Source of the DNA: Motacilla alba alba
Taxonomy: Eukaryota; Chordata; Aves; Passeriformes; Motacillidae
Assembly: GCF_015832195.1 (NCBI RefSeq)
Contig: NC_052046.1
Location: 45,084,473-45,148,472, forward strand
DNA length: 64,000 bases
Direction of reading: 5' to 3'
In this document: positions 1 through 12,886 of the stretch, in pieces
Position numbering within the stretch: position 1 is the first letter of the stretch
How the letters are laid out: the number at the start of each line of letters is the position of its first letter
Translations under genes and position numbers: made by a program
Notes under the pieces: model-generated
What the model was told of the DNA's origin: nothing
Seen by the model: only the letters and a program-made list of their open reading frames with translations
The model's database searches: none

Positions 1-1926
1 TGTCTAGGTGCTCTTGGAAGTCCAAGTTCTGCGTGTGCTTGACTGTGTCCATGATGATGTTCTTAGTGACATAGTGTATTTGCACATTTAAAAATTTTGT
101 GATACTGAAATGTAATGCTAAAAAAACCAATCCTATCTTGTTATTCTGCTTGCTTGTGGATAGTCTTACATGAACTGGACAGACAAAAAAACCCAATAAA
201 GTATTTTCACTGTTTCTTTCATGATGCATCTAATCAATCTCAAATTATTTATCCACACAAACTGTAATTTTTAAATCAGTCTTTTAACAGGTCTGAAAAA
301 AACTTCATCAGTTGTATACTGCCCTCCTTGAATTTAATAGGCTGATGTTAAAAAAAAGAGCTCTCACTATTAAAGGCACTGTACACTTAACAACTTGGGA
401 TTTCAAAGGAAATCTTTGTCTTCCATCTCTGACTCAGTAAAGCACATTATATAGTACTGTTGATTTATAACTAACAGTTCCTAGATCTTTTAACTAGATT
501 CATTGTGACTTGGAAACATCCTCTTAGAAAACGTCCTCAGGAAATTACTGTTAATTATATTTTTTTTGCTACCATGAACTAGTACTATCAAATAATTTCT
601 ATGAATTAAAAATCTTCAATGTAAATGCAGCTGCTTATTACCTGGTTCCTACTGCTAGTATCTCACAACTTACTTGAGAAAAATTCCCCTTTTGTTGTGA
701 AAGGAACTGTAAATTGCAGTATCATTAATACATACAAAAATCAGGTGAAATTTACTATCTTCAGAAATAGTTCTTTGTCAAGGAAAAATTACTTTGTAAA
801 TAACTAGGCAAACCCTGAACTGGTAGTCATAACAAAAAAATGGAAATAAAAACATGTTTCTAATAACCATGTCTTCTCTGCACAATTAAAGCAAGACAAA
901 AAAAACCACTGTAAACAACTTTTTAATCTGCCAAAATGAGTTCAGAGCAATTATCTTCTTTTATTACAGAAGACACCACAAACAATCAAAGCAGGAGTAC
1001 AAATTTGCTCTTTGTATTTGCTTTGCATGTTAGAGATGCCATCAAAACCAGACCACAAAAAAATCAAGCAATAACCAGCAGAACAAAGAACACGAACAGC
1101 CTTTTAGACTTTGATATTTAAATGAAGAAGGAAATAATTTTAAACAGTTTGGCATAAAAATATATTTTAAAACATTCATTAGTGGTTCTATATTTGACTA
1201 AAATAGATATTGTACATCTTGTACATCTACATATATTGTAGATATTGAACATATTAGAACAGAAGTACTTAATTTGCTTTGAAATTATACTTAATAGAAG
1301 GTTTAATACCTGACGATAAAAACAGAAAAAAATACTTTGAAAGAACAGAAATATTAAACTTTATGCACCTTTCCAGGTAGGTAAGGCAGCAGTTAACCCT
1401 GGTAATAACTAAGGTAGGTTGGGGAGTTCAAGCAAGTATGCCCTGCCTTCAGGTAACTTCAGTGTTCCTGTTGTACAGTCCCTACAGCAGGAGCTCAGTA
1501 CAGAGACAACCCCAGGCACTTGAGCCAGAGGCACATGGGCCCAGTTCAATTTACGAATGCACTCCCTGCTGCAGCTGCATCATATCACTAAATAAACAGA
1601 TGGTCGATGAGAAAGAGATGCCAGCCACGCAAGAAGAGAAGAAAACAATCAAGAAGTGGCAGATACCCATGACTAGCTATAAAACACTGTTTGTTTTCTC
1701 AAATTACAAAACCATTGGAAAACAGAGCTGCTTTTACTTATACTCATTTTACGTACAAGGGAGGTCTGAATGAGAAGTACCTGGGAAGTAGTCAGTGTGA
1801 GAATTATTGATTTGCTAAATAGACAGAGTGCTACGTCAAAGGGCAGATCTTACAAGCTTATTCTCTGAAGGTGTAACTACTGAGTACCCAAGAAATTTAC
1901 ACAGTTCTTTTTTGTTTCAATTATTC
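1..1926. other. AT-rich intergenic DNA, no gene recognised
   Basis: This stretch is AT-rich with frequent A and T runs. The small open frames in it, including one of 111 codons at 1438-1773, have no recognisable domain, no splice-site context and no biased composition, so I treat them as chance. I cannot exclude an untranslated exon or a distal enhancer, because neither leaves a signature visible in one sequence. Confidence 0.6.
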
Positions 1927-1960
1927 AAACTGAAATAACAAATAAACTGAAATAACAAAT
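1927..1960. repeat. 17-bp perfect tandem duplication
   Basis: The unit AAACTGAAATAACAAAT occurs at 1927-1943 and again at 1944-1960, followed by four bases of a third copy. It lies immediately left of the truncated 5' end of a CR1 element. It is probably replication slippage in AT-rich DNA rather than a target-site duplication, because there is no copy on the far side of the CR1. Confidence 0.85.
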
Positions 1961-1977
1961 AAACAAAAGCATAAGAA

Positions 1978-2715
1978 AACTGGGCTTTGGGCATTGGTGC
2001 CGGACAGCAGCCCGGCAGAAAGGGACTTGGGGGTACTGACTGACAGCAGCTGAACATGAGCCAGGAATGTGCCCAGGTGGCCAGGAATGTGCCCAGGTGG
2101 CCAAGAAAGCCAATAGCATCCTGGCCTGTATCAGAATCAGTGTGGCCAGCAGGACCAGGGCAGGGATTGCCCCCCTATACTTGGCACTGGTGAGACTGCA
2201 CCTCAGCTTCTGTGTCCAGTTTTGGGCCCCCCAGTTCAGGAAGGATGTTGAGATGCTGGTGCACGTCCAGATAAGGACAACAAGGCTGGTGAAGGGTCTA
2301 GAACACAAGTCCTCTGACGAGCGGCTGAGGGAGCTGGGGGTATTTAAGCTGGAGAAGAGGAGGCTCAGGAGTGGCCTTTATCACTCTCCTCAACTGCCTG
2401 AGAAGAGGGTGTAGCTGGGTGAGGTCAATCTCTTCTTCCAGATAAACAGTGACAGGACAAGAGGACACAGCCTTCCCACTAGCCTTCTGTGCCAGGGGAA
2501 GTTTAGGCTGGGCTTTAAGAATTTCTTCACAGGAAGAGTGACTGGAGATTGGAATGGGCTGCTCAGGGAGGTGGTGGAATTACTGGAGATGTTTAAGAAA
2601 AGACTGGACGCAGCACTCAGTGCCATGATCTGGTTGACACAGCGGTGTTAGGTCATAGGATGGACTGGATGATCTCAAAGGTCCTTTACAACCCAGTTGT
2701 TTTCGTGATCCTGTG
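1978..2715 (+). mobile_element. CR1 LINE fragment, 5'-truncated, sense
   Basis: This is the 3' end of a chicken-repeat-1 type non-LTR retrotransposon. The frame at about 2067-2390 reads as the C-terminal part of the CR1 reverse transcriptase polyprotein: it contains the [11 protein letters not shown] segment, a VQFWAPQF segment and an [15 protein letters not shown] segment. Reading is then lost to a stop at about 2412. The 3' untranslated part runs to the typical end (GGATGATCTCAAAGGTCC, then a degenerate GATCCTGTGGATC tail). A 20-bp unit is duplicated in tandem at 2061-2080 and 2081-2100, which shifts the frame upstream. The copy is dead. Subfamily cannot be assigned by eye. Confidence 0.93.
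2061..2100. repeat. 20-bp perfect tandem duplication inside CR1
   Basis: CCAGGAATGTGCCCAGGTGG occurs twice, back to back. It lies in the part of CR1 that precedes the [17 protein letters not shown] segment. Twenty is not a multiple of three, so the duplication alone would break the element's reading frame. Confidence 0.95.
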
Positions 2716-5208
2716 GATCATGTAATTCAAACACTAATTCAAACACTTAAGAATTTACACACTAATTGTGGTCTATTTATGTTGTCAAATGCAAAAAAAA
2801 AAAAAATAAAGTCTAGCAGTGCTTTACGCAAGATAAAAATCACAGTAAAACATTAACAGATAACTTCTGTCTGAAAAATAGCTATTATTTTTTATTCTTT
2901 GTTTTTATTCACACTTTTCAAGACCTGCACATACAAATGAAGTTAATTTGGACATGGTAGGGAAACATGGCCAGCCAATGTTTTCTGAATTCCTTAGAAT
3001 TGTATATTTCTTCACCTGTGTATTTTCAAATAACTGAGATTTCAGCTGTATGAAAATAGGCACACTTGTGGTAAAAAAGGAAAAAAAAACCCTGATTTTT
3101 TATGTGTATAGAATTGATCTAAAAGAATTATTGAAATGGTGCACTAGTGTTCTAGTAATCCAGAGGAAATGTATATGGTAAAATCACATGGGAATAGGAC
3201 TATGGATATCTAACATAAAGCAGTAGATAAAAAATACACAGGAGAAAACTAAAATGTAGCTCAAGTGTACCCAAAAAAGGCACAGTGGAGTTTCAGAGAA
3301 ACGTGTGATTCTATATCCTAACAGACCAGCTAACTAAATAATTTAATACTTTCACCTCTTTGCTTATGTATCCTTCAGGATGTACATGAGAAATCATATC
3401 AGAGAACTTATATCTAAGTAAATGCATTTTGAAGTAAAATGAATAATTTGTGAAAGTGAGTCTTCTCATCAATTATCAGAATTGTAACATATTAAAGGAA
3501 AGAAAAAAATTCATTAATTTCCTTACAAGCAACTCGTGATGGGTCAAAATTTCCATTTCTACCACCTCTCCTAGTCATGTAAAGTAATACATTTTTCCCT
3601 GCAAATTTGAGTGAACTGCTGTCTCTTTTGCCAAGCAGAGTTGGGAAACTGCCAAAGACATAGCTACCAGCTCCAAAATAAAGGGTCCAGATTTTACCCT
3701 GTACCTTGTATTTACAGATTCAGTGCCTGCAGCACAGTGTTGTGATCTGTCCATGGGGTCTGTGGACAAGGGTGAAAGACTTTTGGGGCCCAGGTGAATT
3801 ACTGGGTTGTTCTGCACACTCTTACCCGCTCCAGTATATCATGCAATATTTGAAATGCCTGTCTCTGAAGAAATACTGCTTTTTGCTACATCACTGTTAA
3901 GTACTCAGGTGTAGACACCGAGGCCCAATCTGGATTGCTAAATAAGAAAGACCAGGGCCCACATCCTGGCTCCAAAGCCAAGTAGCAAAGCCTGAGTACA
4001 ACTCAGACTGTCTGCAGGTAGATCCCCTGAAACAGGACAGTCACACTAGGGTCTTCCCAATTGGAGTAGTTTCTGGAGTTTGCTATGCCCCAAATTATGT
4101 TTGGGAAAGCACAAGCTGGTCTCAGACAAAACAGTGCCAGACAATGTCCTAATGACAAAGCAGTTCAGGCAGGCAAGCGAAGGGGAAAACTCACACTCCC
4201 TCTGTGTTCGCACTCACACCCTTCTTTTTGCCTTTGGAATCCTTGAAAGATTGTGAGGTCCTGGTACAGGACTCACTCAAGGCTGGCCTTTGTGGAAAGG
4301 CCAGGATCGGTGAGTTTGTATTGAGTTGATTAAGAGTTGTTTGGACCTTAATCTGAATGATGATCTTGTAAGAAAGAAAAGTAATTTGTACCTACTGAAA
4401 TGCAGATATATAATGAAAGAGAGTAAAATATTTTCCAGATGTAAAGCAGATTCGAATACATTTCTAAACCTTATATGTGAATTCTAGGAGTTATTTACTC
4501 ACCTGTTTATGTTAGGAATATTTTCCTGCATAAATCTGAAAAAATAGGCCTAAATTCTATTTCTTTAGCAGGCCTGTAAATTCAAATTTGTAGAAAATGT
4601 CATTAACATTAATGGGCCTATTCACATTTTCAAAGTTATGAAGATACTACTCAGTATCTTCAGTATATACCTCTCTCTGCTCTCAGCAGCTTTTGACATT
4701 ATCAGTTGTTCTTTGGTAGCAGGTGCTCTGCTATTTTAAACAGAGCTGGAAAATTAAACCCACTCAGGATGCTCCCTTTTCCCCCTCCCCCTTTCAATAA
4801 AGGAGGAGCACTAGGAGAGGTTATAAATGGGAATCGCAGTTTACTGAAAATCACAATAATTACAACAATGGTAATAAAAAGAGAAAGGGTGTTTTATCCA
4901 CTAAAGGGTATTCACCACTGAATGAATGAGAGTTTTCATGGCTTAACACCTGCATCTGTCCCCCTTCACACACCTTCAGTCCAAGAAAGCAATGAGGAAC
5001 TGCATCAAAAAAAACCAAACAACCCTGGAAGCTAGATCATCCCTGTGGCCCCATGTGCTGTCTTCAGATGAATCCACTCCATTGGTTCAACTCTGCACAT
5101 CTACCTCCAGCACCAGCACCACTCCATTTGGCTCTGGTGGGGCTTGGGCTCCACACAGCTTGGTCCTGTGCCACTGACACTCTCTCTTCTTTTTCTCAAG
5201 TGGCATCT
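2716..5208. other. Intergenic DNA, with a less AT-rich block at about 4690-5205
   Basis: There is no recognisable gene. An A13 run lies at 2791-2803. From about 4690 to 5205 the base composition becomes richer in G and C and contains a polypyrimidine block and an AATAAA at 4796-4801. This part looks like degraded repeat, perhaps retroviral internal or LTR sequence, but I could not define termini or a target duplication, so it is not called as an element. Confidence 0.5.
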
Positions 5209-5803
5209 CACAGAATTCACAGAATGACTTAAAGATCATTGAGTCCAACTCATGCCCTCACACCTCAACTAAACCATGGTACCAAGTGCCACATCCAGTC
5301 TTTCCTTAAGTACATCCAGGGATGGTGACTCCACCACCTCCCTGGGCAGACCATTCCAGAACTTTATCAACCTTTCTGTAAAATCTTTCTCCTAACATCC
5401 AACCTATATTTCCCTTGGTGCAGCTTCAGACTCTGTCTTCTGGTTCTGTCAATTGCTGCCTGGAGATAGAGACCGACCCACATCTGACTACAACCACCTT
5501 TCAGGGAGTTGTAGAGATTGATAAGGTCACCCCCAAATCTCTTTTCTCCAGGCTAAACAACCCCAGCTCCCTCAGACATTCCTCACAGGGCTTGCGTTCC
5601 AAGCCCCTCACCAGCCTCGTTGCCTCCTCTGGACGTGCTCAAGCATCTCAACGTCCTTCCCAAACTGAGGGGCCCAGAACTGGACACAGCACTCAAGGTG
5701 TGGCCTCACCAGTGCCAAGTACAGGGGCAGAATGACCTCCCTGCTCCTGCTGGCCACACTGTTCCTGATACAGGCCAGGATGCCATTGGCCTTCTTGGCC
5801 ACC
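5209..5803 (-). mobile_element. CR1 LINE fragment, antisense
   Basis: Read on the minus strand, this is a 3' portion of CR1 of about 595 bp. The left edge holds the 3' terminus (reverse complement of the GTGAATTCTGTG tail and the GATGATCTTTAA-like motif near 5224-5240). The minus-strand frame near 5608-5805 contains [31 protein letters not shown] and [11 protein letters not shown], characteristic of the C-terminal end of CR1 reverse transcriptase. The element is truncated at its 5' side, on the right, at about 5803, as is usual for CR1. Confidence 0.93.
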
Positions 5804-8800
5804 AAGACTCACTGCTGCTGTCTTTCAACACAAATCCACAAAGGCCATGGTTCAGAGGAACAGGAAAAGGAACTACCAGTGGCGGAGAGAGGCTAGGCCT
5901 GTCAGGGTGATCCAGTGCCTTTTTCTGCAGAGAGCCAGGCAAAAATGGCCAACTTTCCATTTCCAGGCCTGTTTTATTTTTTTCCCCCACAGAAATCTTG
6001 CTTCCCCAGCAGTGATATGTGTGGTACCAAAAAGATAGCACTAAAAGCTCCATCCCCCTGTCTCTGTACCCAGGACAGGCCCATATTTGCATTACAGGTT
6101 CTTGACAGTGTATATCTGAATAGTCAATCTCATAAAAAGAAAAATAATATTCTTTCATCCAGTCTTATTAATTTGTATTCCATATTCAAGATACATGAGC
6201 CTTCTCTTTAATTGGGAACACCGGATGTGATCTGAAAGTCATGAGCAAAATTCACAAAATATTAGACCAGATAAGTAGTGAGTGCTGTAAAGATATTTTT
6301 GTGGAAATGGAAGGCATCTCTAAATATTTCTGGGAGAGGAAAAAAACACAACATGCAACAGAGAATTTATACAGGACAACATTTGAGCAAGTCTAAACAA
6401 ATTAACCTTGCTTCAACAAGAGACATGCTATTGCCATGGACTGCTTAGTGAGCATATATAAAGAAAAAGCATTTCCTATTATTGTAGTTATTGGTGCTGA
6501 TTTCATTTAAGTATAAATTGTGGAAAGCAAAGGCACTCCTTTTCACCCTAAAATCATAGGTTTATACAACACTGAATGGATTTTTTTTTACTCTTCTCAT
6601 TTTTTACATTCATTTTAAATCTTCCTCCCAATTTTATGTAGCATAGGTATTTCTTCTCCTCATCTTGAGGACTGCTTAACAGTTTGCGACATTAAAAATA
6701 TCTCTAGGCACACTTTTAGCCTGGTTTCCTGAGGAAACAAGGCTTAGGCAGTCATGCTGTCTGTGTGTCTGTGTTTCTCTCACTGGTGCCCTGGAGTGCC
6801 TTGGACAGTTTCAACAAAATTTGACAGACATGGAGTTTTCAAAGATATTAAGCTCTTTCAACCAGCCTGTACAAAATAGTGCCCTGGGGCCTCATTCAGG
6901 CTCCAGAGCTGTTTGTTTGATCCATCAGAGTTGAGTTGTTCTGTTTAGGCTCACCCAGCAGCCAAGAAATAGCAACTAGCCAGGCAATAAGCTCACAGAG
7001 AGCTGCCGGTCAGTTGGCACAGCTGCATTTTCACAAAGCCACAGTGCGTGATACTTCTTGCTGATTTTTGGTCAAGAAAAAATTTATAGGGACCTGACAG
7101 GTTGTGGGCAGACTCATGCAGCAATATGGACATAGCTGCACAGAACTGTAAAGCACTGGGGTTTTATCCATTCTGTAAAATAAATACCAAGAAACAAGAC
7201 CAAAACCCCAAAGAAACACAAGGAAAAAACCTGTAGAATTTTATTTGTCACAAAACTACCGAAATGAGGAAACAACACACAGGGTTCAAGACTCACCACC
7301 ATCCAAATATGTGCTTCACGTCTCTGCTAAGAAGCCCTCAGTGTCTGAAAGCTACAGAAACAGTGCTGCACATCCAGAACACATGTGAACATGCATGTGC
7401 ATGTAGATATATCTATGCATACTTGCATATGAATGCACTAATCCTTGCAACTTCATAAGCTCATGGACAGAGTCTATATAAAAACCTTTAAATACTGTGC
7501 CCTTGGTATTTCCAGCACATTTTGGCCTCACGACATGTAGTTGCTATACTACTAGATGGTGGAGAATAGTATTTGGCCAGTAAGATTAGGGTCAATTCTA
7601 CAAATTTTAATCAAGTTTACTGGTTCAGCTTTTCTAAATAAAAATTCTGGATAAATTATGTCATTTGTCACTAGCAGGGCTCATATTACATAATTACAAT
7701 GTAAGCTGCAAGTAATCTTCACAAGGGCAGTGGTATCACAGAAACTTTCTAGTAGTTCTAGAAAGCAGCTTTGTTTCAGAAGAAAGTCAGAAACTATTTC
7801 ACAAATTTATTTTATTGCCAAAATCTATTTCAAAATGTGTTAAACATTTGCCTTTGCTCTCTACCATGAATTGCTGTCTGTCTTCGGTTAAGAACAAAGT
7901 GATTGGAGCCAAACAATTAAGGCAACAATTTAATATTTTTGTATCATTAAAAATTAAAAAAATTGAAGGAAAATTGAAGGAAAAACTCAAAAACAACATT
8001 TGAAGGGCATAACAGAGTGGACAGCAAATGTCCTGTAAGTAATGCCAGAAGGCAGGAAATAACATAGATTAAATTCAAAGCAGCCATTCGTGTCTTCAGT
8101 CTCTCCAAGAACGCTAGAATAAATCCAGCTGGCACCTCAGGTAGCTTCTCCAGCCACATCTGCCTGATGCATTTGGCTGTGTCTGATACTTCTTTTTTTT
8201 TTCTTTTCTTAAGGAATAGTCTAACTGCTAGGAAAAGTGTAATTCATTTATTTCAGGATTTCACAGAACAGATAATTCACCACGTGGCAACTTCTCTCCT
8301 CATCAGGTTTTTCCTACTGTTGCAATGCTAAGCAGGAAGAACTGAACGGCTATGACTGCCATGCTTCATATTACTTAGTGAGGCATGGCTGTCTTTCCAT
8401 CACATGTTTGTGGTTTTCCTTTTTCAGAAAGATGCCCAGTCATGAGCTTGAAGAAATGCTAACTTCTTGCTATTGCACCTAGAAAGCCCTGAACCAAAGA
8501 TAGTGATATATTAACAAACAAATAGATATTTAGTCTGATTACATAAATCACTGGTTAGCATTGTGCTAGTCCCAAATGTTTTTGCAAGATTCATTTTACA
8601 CCAAAAAATTATCTGGGCAGATATCACCTTCATTTAATTCTGTTGAATTTTGGCTTAAATCAGGAAGAATTTGGATAACAGGCTAGGAAAGGATCATAGT
8701 CTCAAAATGTGAATCAAAATTTTCAAAAGCCTCTAAATTGGAAGTGGAGTTTTGTTACAAGCTATCTTTCTTTGCAACAACAGGACAACATGGGATTGTG

Positions 8801-8998
8801 GAATTTAAATGCTTTGTATTTTGGCAATATGATTTTTAGCTCATGAGAGTACAAACTATTTCTCTGCTTGAAATTAATGTCTTTTGTATATCTGCATGTA
8901 TATGATGCATTCATCCTGGAAAATGGTATATAAATTTCCAGCTCAGATTTGAGTTAGAAGTGTTACGTGAAACCTCAAAATGAAAATACTTTAATGCC

Positions 8999-8999
<1 letters not shown>

Positions 9000-9036
<37 letters not shown>
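9000..9036. repeat. A37 homopolymer tract
   Basis: An uninterrupted run of A, followed by A-rich GAAAGAAGAAAATAAC. No retrogene or SINE body can be seen upstream, so it is listed as a simple repeat rather than as a poly(A) tail. Confidence 0.95.
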
Positions 9037-9038
<2 letters not shown>

Positions 9039-11796
9039 AAGAAGAAAATAACAAATAACATTAGAAATAAAGAAGTGCATTATTCAGTATCTTTCTTTAC
9101 GCCTGCACAGCATCAAGCAAACAACCAGCTCTCAATAAACCATAAGAAATAACAAATAAGCACAAGAGAGTACAGCTGAAATAATCCCAAAGAATTAAGG
9201 CCAAGTAATTACAGTTTCTTAGATATGTTGACTATAAAGAAGTGTTTTCCTTGAGGGAACTTGAGGTTAACCATATGGCATACTGATCTAATCTTCAAAG
9301 GTACAGAATGGGAGACTTCAGATGAAGTATGGCATTGCTATCCAATTCCATGACACAGAAGAACAATTTGTGTAGCTCTGTAGATAATTTGGTAGTCTTT
9401 ATTAATAAAGTAGTTGTGTAAGTTAATATTATGGCCAACATTCTAGCATAATGTTTTAGGACATAAAGGGAGGAGTGACAGCCAGGAAATCAAGTTGCCT
9501 GTGTGGAACAGTGATTCAATGCAGTATGAATCACTTGTGTCCAGAGGCAGAACTGGTCCTATTTGTGTTTTGCATTGTGTCAATATTTCCATGGCAAATC
9601 ATTGTTTTCAGGGCTTCTATCCATGGAAAATGGATTTTTAATTAAAACTGGAATGCAAAACACCAGGGCAACAGCACCAATGTTAATTACTGAAAGTTTT
9701 AAGTGTTTCCCCATACAAAAGCCATTTGGGTAATTTGTAAATATTTTTCCAGACAAAATTAATTTTGAAATTAATATTTGAACCATACTTCTTTTCTGTG
9801 AACTAGAGAGGAAAAATCTGTGAATTTTACTGTTTTTCATTTTTAAGTTTTTATATTATTGTTCATTTTTTCCACTACCTATTTGTCAAATCCTTACTAC
9901 TTTGTACCAAAGGCATTTTTGTTTCCAGATTTCTTCAGCTGCAGGTGTCAATCCAGTTGACCTCTGAGAGCCTGACTCTATAGTCAAGCAATAGCAGACT
10001 TTTAACTCCCAGTGTGTTCCTTGTAATAGGACTTATATTTATGGTTTATTTTCTAAGTATTTCATAACAGATAAGATGGAACTTTGGGCTGTAAGTACAA
10101 ACGTTTTTGGTATAAAAGTATAAAAGGTTTTAATCAAAATCTCATGATCAGAGCAAAATATTTCCAATGACAATACATGAATAACTAGATTTCCCAAGTG
10201 TCATTGGTTTCTGTCTGGCATTTGACAGGGACATTTAAAATTTCAGGTGTGACAAACTCTGACCTCTTCAGCAAAATTATAGAAATGGAAGTGGAGGAGA
10301 TTTTTTTTTTGTCCAGTTTGGGAGATGAATAAACTGGACAGTTCAGTGTAAGTCTATTACCTGTGTATTAAACATTAGTAATACATTTGCATAATTTGAA
10401 GATTTCCCGCCATAAAAAATAATTTTTTCTTAACTAATTTTCTCCAGATTTTAATGCTTTGGGCTTTATATGCATGTATTTCACTACCAGACACCTACCT
10501 TGAAATCAGTAAGGCTGCCTAACACAGTTTGGTGAAGGGGGAGGAATTTAAAGTGGTCACAAAGATTAATAGTAGTAGGGCATCATTATACATTCTATGA
10601 AGCTTATTTATCCTATAACAGTCTATCTTCAAAATATGTGAAATGTTCTGGTCTAACTCAATGTGAGGTTGTTTCGTTTTCTTTGACACAATGCAAACCT
10701 GCTAGGTCAAGTTTAAAAGTCTTTGCTAAGGGGAACTTTTATCTCAGAAGATATTATAGAGTTTAGACACTTCTAGTTTTCTCAGATGTAAGGAATTTTC
10801 TTTCCATTCACAATTACATCTATTGTTACGGTGAATAAAATTACCACGTCACAACAATGACAATGTCAGATGAAATTAATAACATCACTTAAATGATCAT
10901 TAAAGAGGGTTTAGGATAGCAAATGTAAATGCTAATAAGTATTCAATAAAATCCCAAATCAGAAACATAAAGCTGTTTAATAAACACTGAGAATACAAGA
11001 TGATAATGGTGGTCATGATGATGATGATTATTAAAAACCTTCTTAGAAATTTCTTCCACTGAGGTCAATACTACAACACTCACTGTCTTAATATTAAGAG
11101 CTTGAACATCTCCCCCATCCCCACCCTCTTTTTAAGTTTTGTTAAATTGAAAGGAAAACTCAGAAGGACTACATAACTGTGATGACTGGGCCTTTGACAC
11201 CACCTGTTATGCATGCAGTAATCATCTGTCACTTGTCTCATAAGAATTTCTTTTTTTTGCAAACAGGTTTAGATAAAACCATGGGTAATAAAGAGTTTTA
11301 AAGATCTGAAGTCCAGCTTTTATTTTTAATAGGGTAAAGAGACTAATTTGAAGTTGGAGATTTTTCCAAACTTTCTTTTCTCAATTCAAATTACTGTATT
11401 TAATGTCAAGAAAAAAATTATTTATTACTACCACGAGGTATTCAGGTCTAAAATTTAGAAAGAAGATTAGGAGTTCCTTTAAAAACTTTTTCCTGTATAA
11501 AATAAACATGGTGAACTTCTACTGCCACTTTTTATTGAAGAAATCTTGTTTTTCTTGCTTTACGTTCTCCTTTCCCTATTCTGGCCTAAATTTAAAGTAG
11601 GAGTTCAGGTTTTAACCTGGAAGTACTCAGGGAAGAAGATGGAAGAAGTCATCACCCTTCCACTTCTTGTAGTGGAAGGTTGCTGACAACGGTCCACCAG
11701 CCTACACAAAATAGGAGTGAGAAACAGATAGAAATAAAGATCATAATCTTGCTTTCTTCTCCATATGACTCAGAAGAGCAGTTTCTCGTGTGGGCG

Positions 11797-11822
11797 ATAT
11801 GTACTTCATTTGAAGTACATAT
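11797..11822. repeat. Palindrome with 12-bp perfect arms
   Basis: The left arm ATATGTACTTCA (11797-11808) is followed by TT and then by the exact reverse complement (11811-11822). With only two bases between the arms it could extrude as a cruciform or bind a symmetric dimer. There is no associated gene. Confidence 0.9.
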
Positions 11823-12759
11823 GGATGTGACATTTCCATTTTGCCCTGGCAGCCTCGCAGTCCAGAGCTATGCATATGTTACAATTGTTCTGACTCCAAG
11901 CAAGAAAGAGGTGGTTGAGCTAAAGGGGAACAGTTAAAGGTCTTGGGTTTCCTGTGGTATACCTACATACTCACTGTGGAGACTATAAGAAAATACTTCG
12001 CACCTCCTATTGTCTTTACTTTTCCAAAAGTGAAAAATTTTCTCTGAAGTGGATTCATTATCTCTGGCATGGATCATCTGCAGGGGGAGGTTGCTCTTCA
12101 AGACTTTAGCAAAAGTCTCACAAGAGGACACTCTCACTGGGAGCTCCCTCCAACACTTAATTGTTTCATTAGATTATTTCAATCTTGAAGCTGCCAAATG
12201 GAATTTTAGCTAATGCCTACAGAAAGTTTAGCAATAATATTTCACCTACAGCACTCTGTGACAAGGCAGGACTGCATGAGCTGTCAGTATGCTTGCAATG
12301 TAGTATAATTTCTTTGGAGTAACTATTTATTTTGGAAGCTTACTGTCATGAACAGAAAACACCCCAAGGTATGTATATTTCTTGCCATCCATAGGTGCTG
12401 GATTCCGAAATTTGTCTGGGATGTGTATATGTCTCTTTAGTCAAAGTTAGAAGAGTTTTACACTATATTCATAAAAACATGACTTTTAAAAAGTGAAGAT
12501 TACAAAGCTATTATAGATGCCTAGGAGCAGCAGCTGTCTGCTCAGCTGGAAACCAGGTATTTAATAACAGGAGTCCCTAAGTGATGTGGCTTACTGTGCA
12601 TAAAAGGATATAGGTGAAAGACAATTCAGAATTTCAGCCTAACAGGCTCTTGAATCAGCTGAGATACATGTGAGACTAAATACCTTCCATTTGTATGCTG
12701 CAAGGGGGGTCTGTTATGTAAATGTGCACCTATTAAAAGATTTAGTAATACCTCCACCT

Positions 12760-12886
12760 CAGAGATATCCAAAGCTTGTCTGAACATAACCCTGAAAAAT
12801 TTGCTCCAGCTACCCCTGTTTTGAGCAGGGGTGTTGGATCTCCACAGGTCCCTCCCCAGCCTCAACCACTCTGTGATCCTCCATAA
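12760..12886 (+). mobile_element. CR1 3'-end fragment, sense
   Basis: The segment runs from GAGATATCCAAAGCTTGTCTG through AGCAGGGGTGTTGGATCTCC to a CCTCAACCACTCTGTGATCC terminus. This order matches the last ~130 bp of CR1 elements: the C-terminal codons, the GCAGGGGGGTTGGA-like block and the CATTCTGTGATTCT-like end. It is diverged and strongly 5'-truncated. Confidence 0.85.

Larger units (their letters stand above)
5804..12759. other. Intergenic DNA, no gene recognised
   Basis: About 7 kb of AT-rich sequence. It holds a 37-base A tract (9000-9036), a 26-bp near-perfect palindrome (11797-11822) and an alternating purine-pyrimidine stretch near 7384-7436. Open frames are short and lack domains. 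No CR1 or LTR termini were seen here. Confidence 0.6.

Noticed and set aside
2067..2414. Functional 115-codon gene
   Set aside because: It is the C-terminal remnant of a CR1 reverse transcriptase, truncated and frame-broken.
9000..9036. Poly(A) tail of a processed retrogene or SINE
   Set aside because: No gene-like or tRNA-like body precedes the A tract and no flanking duplication was found.
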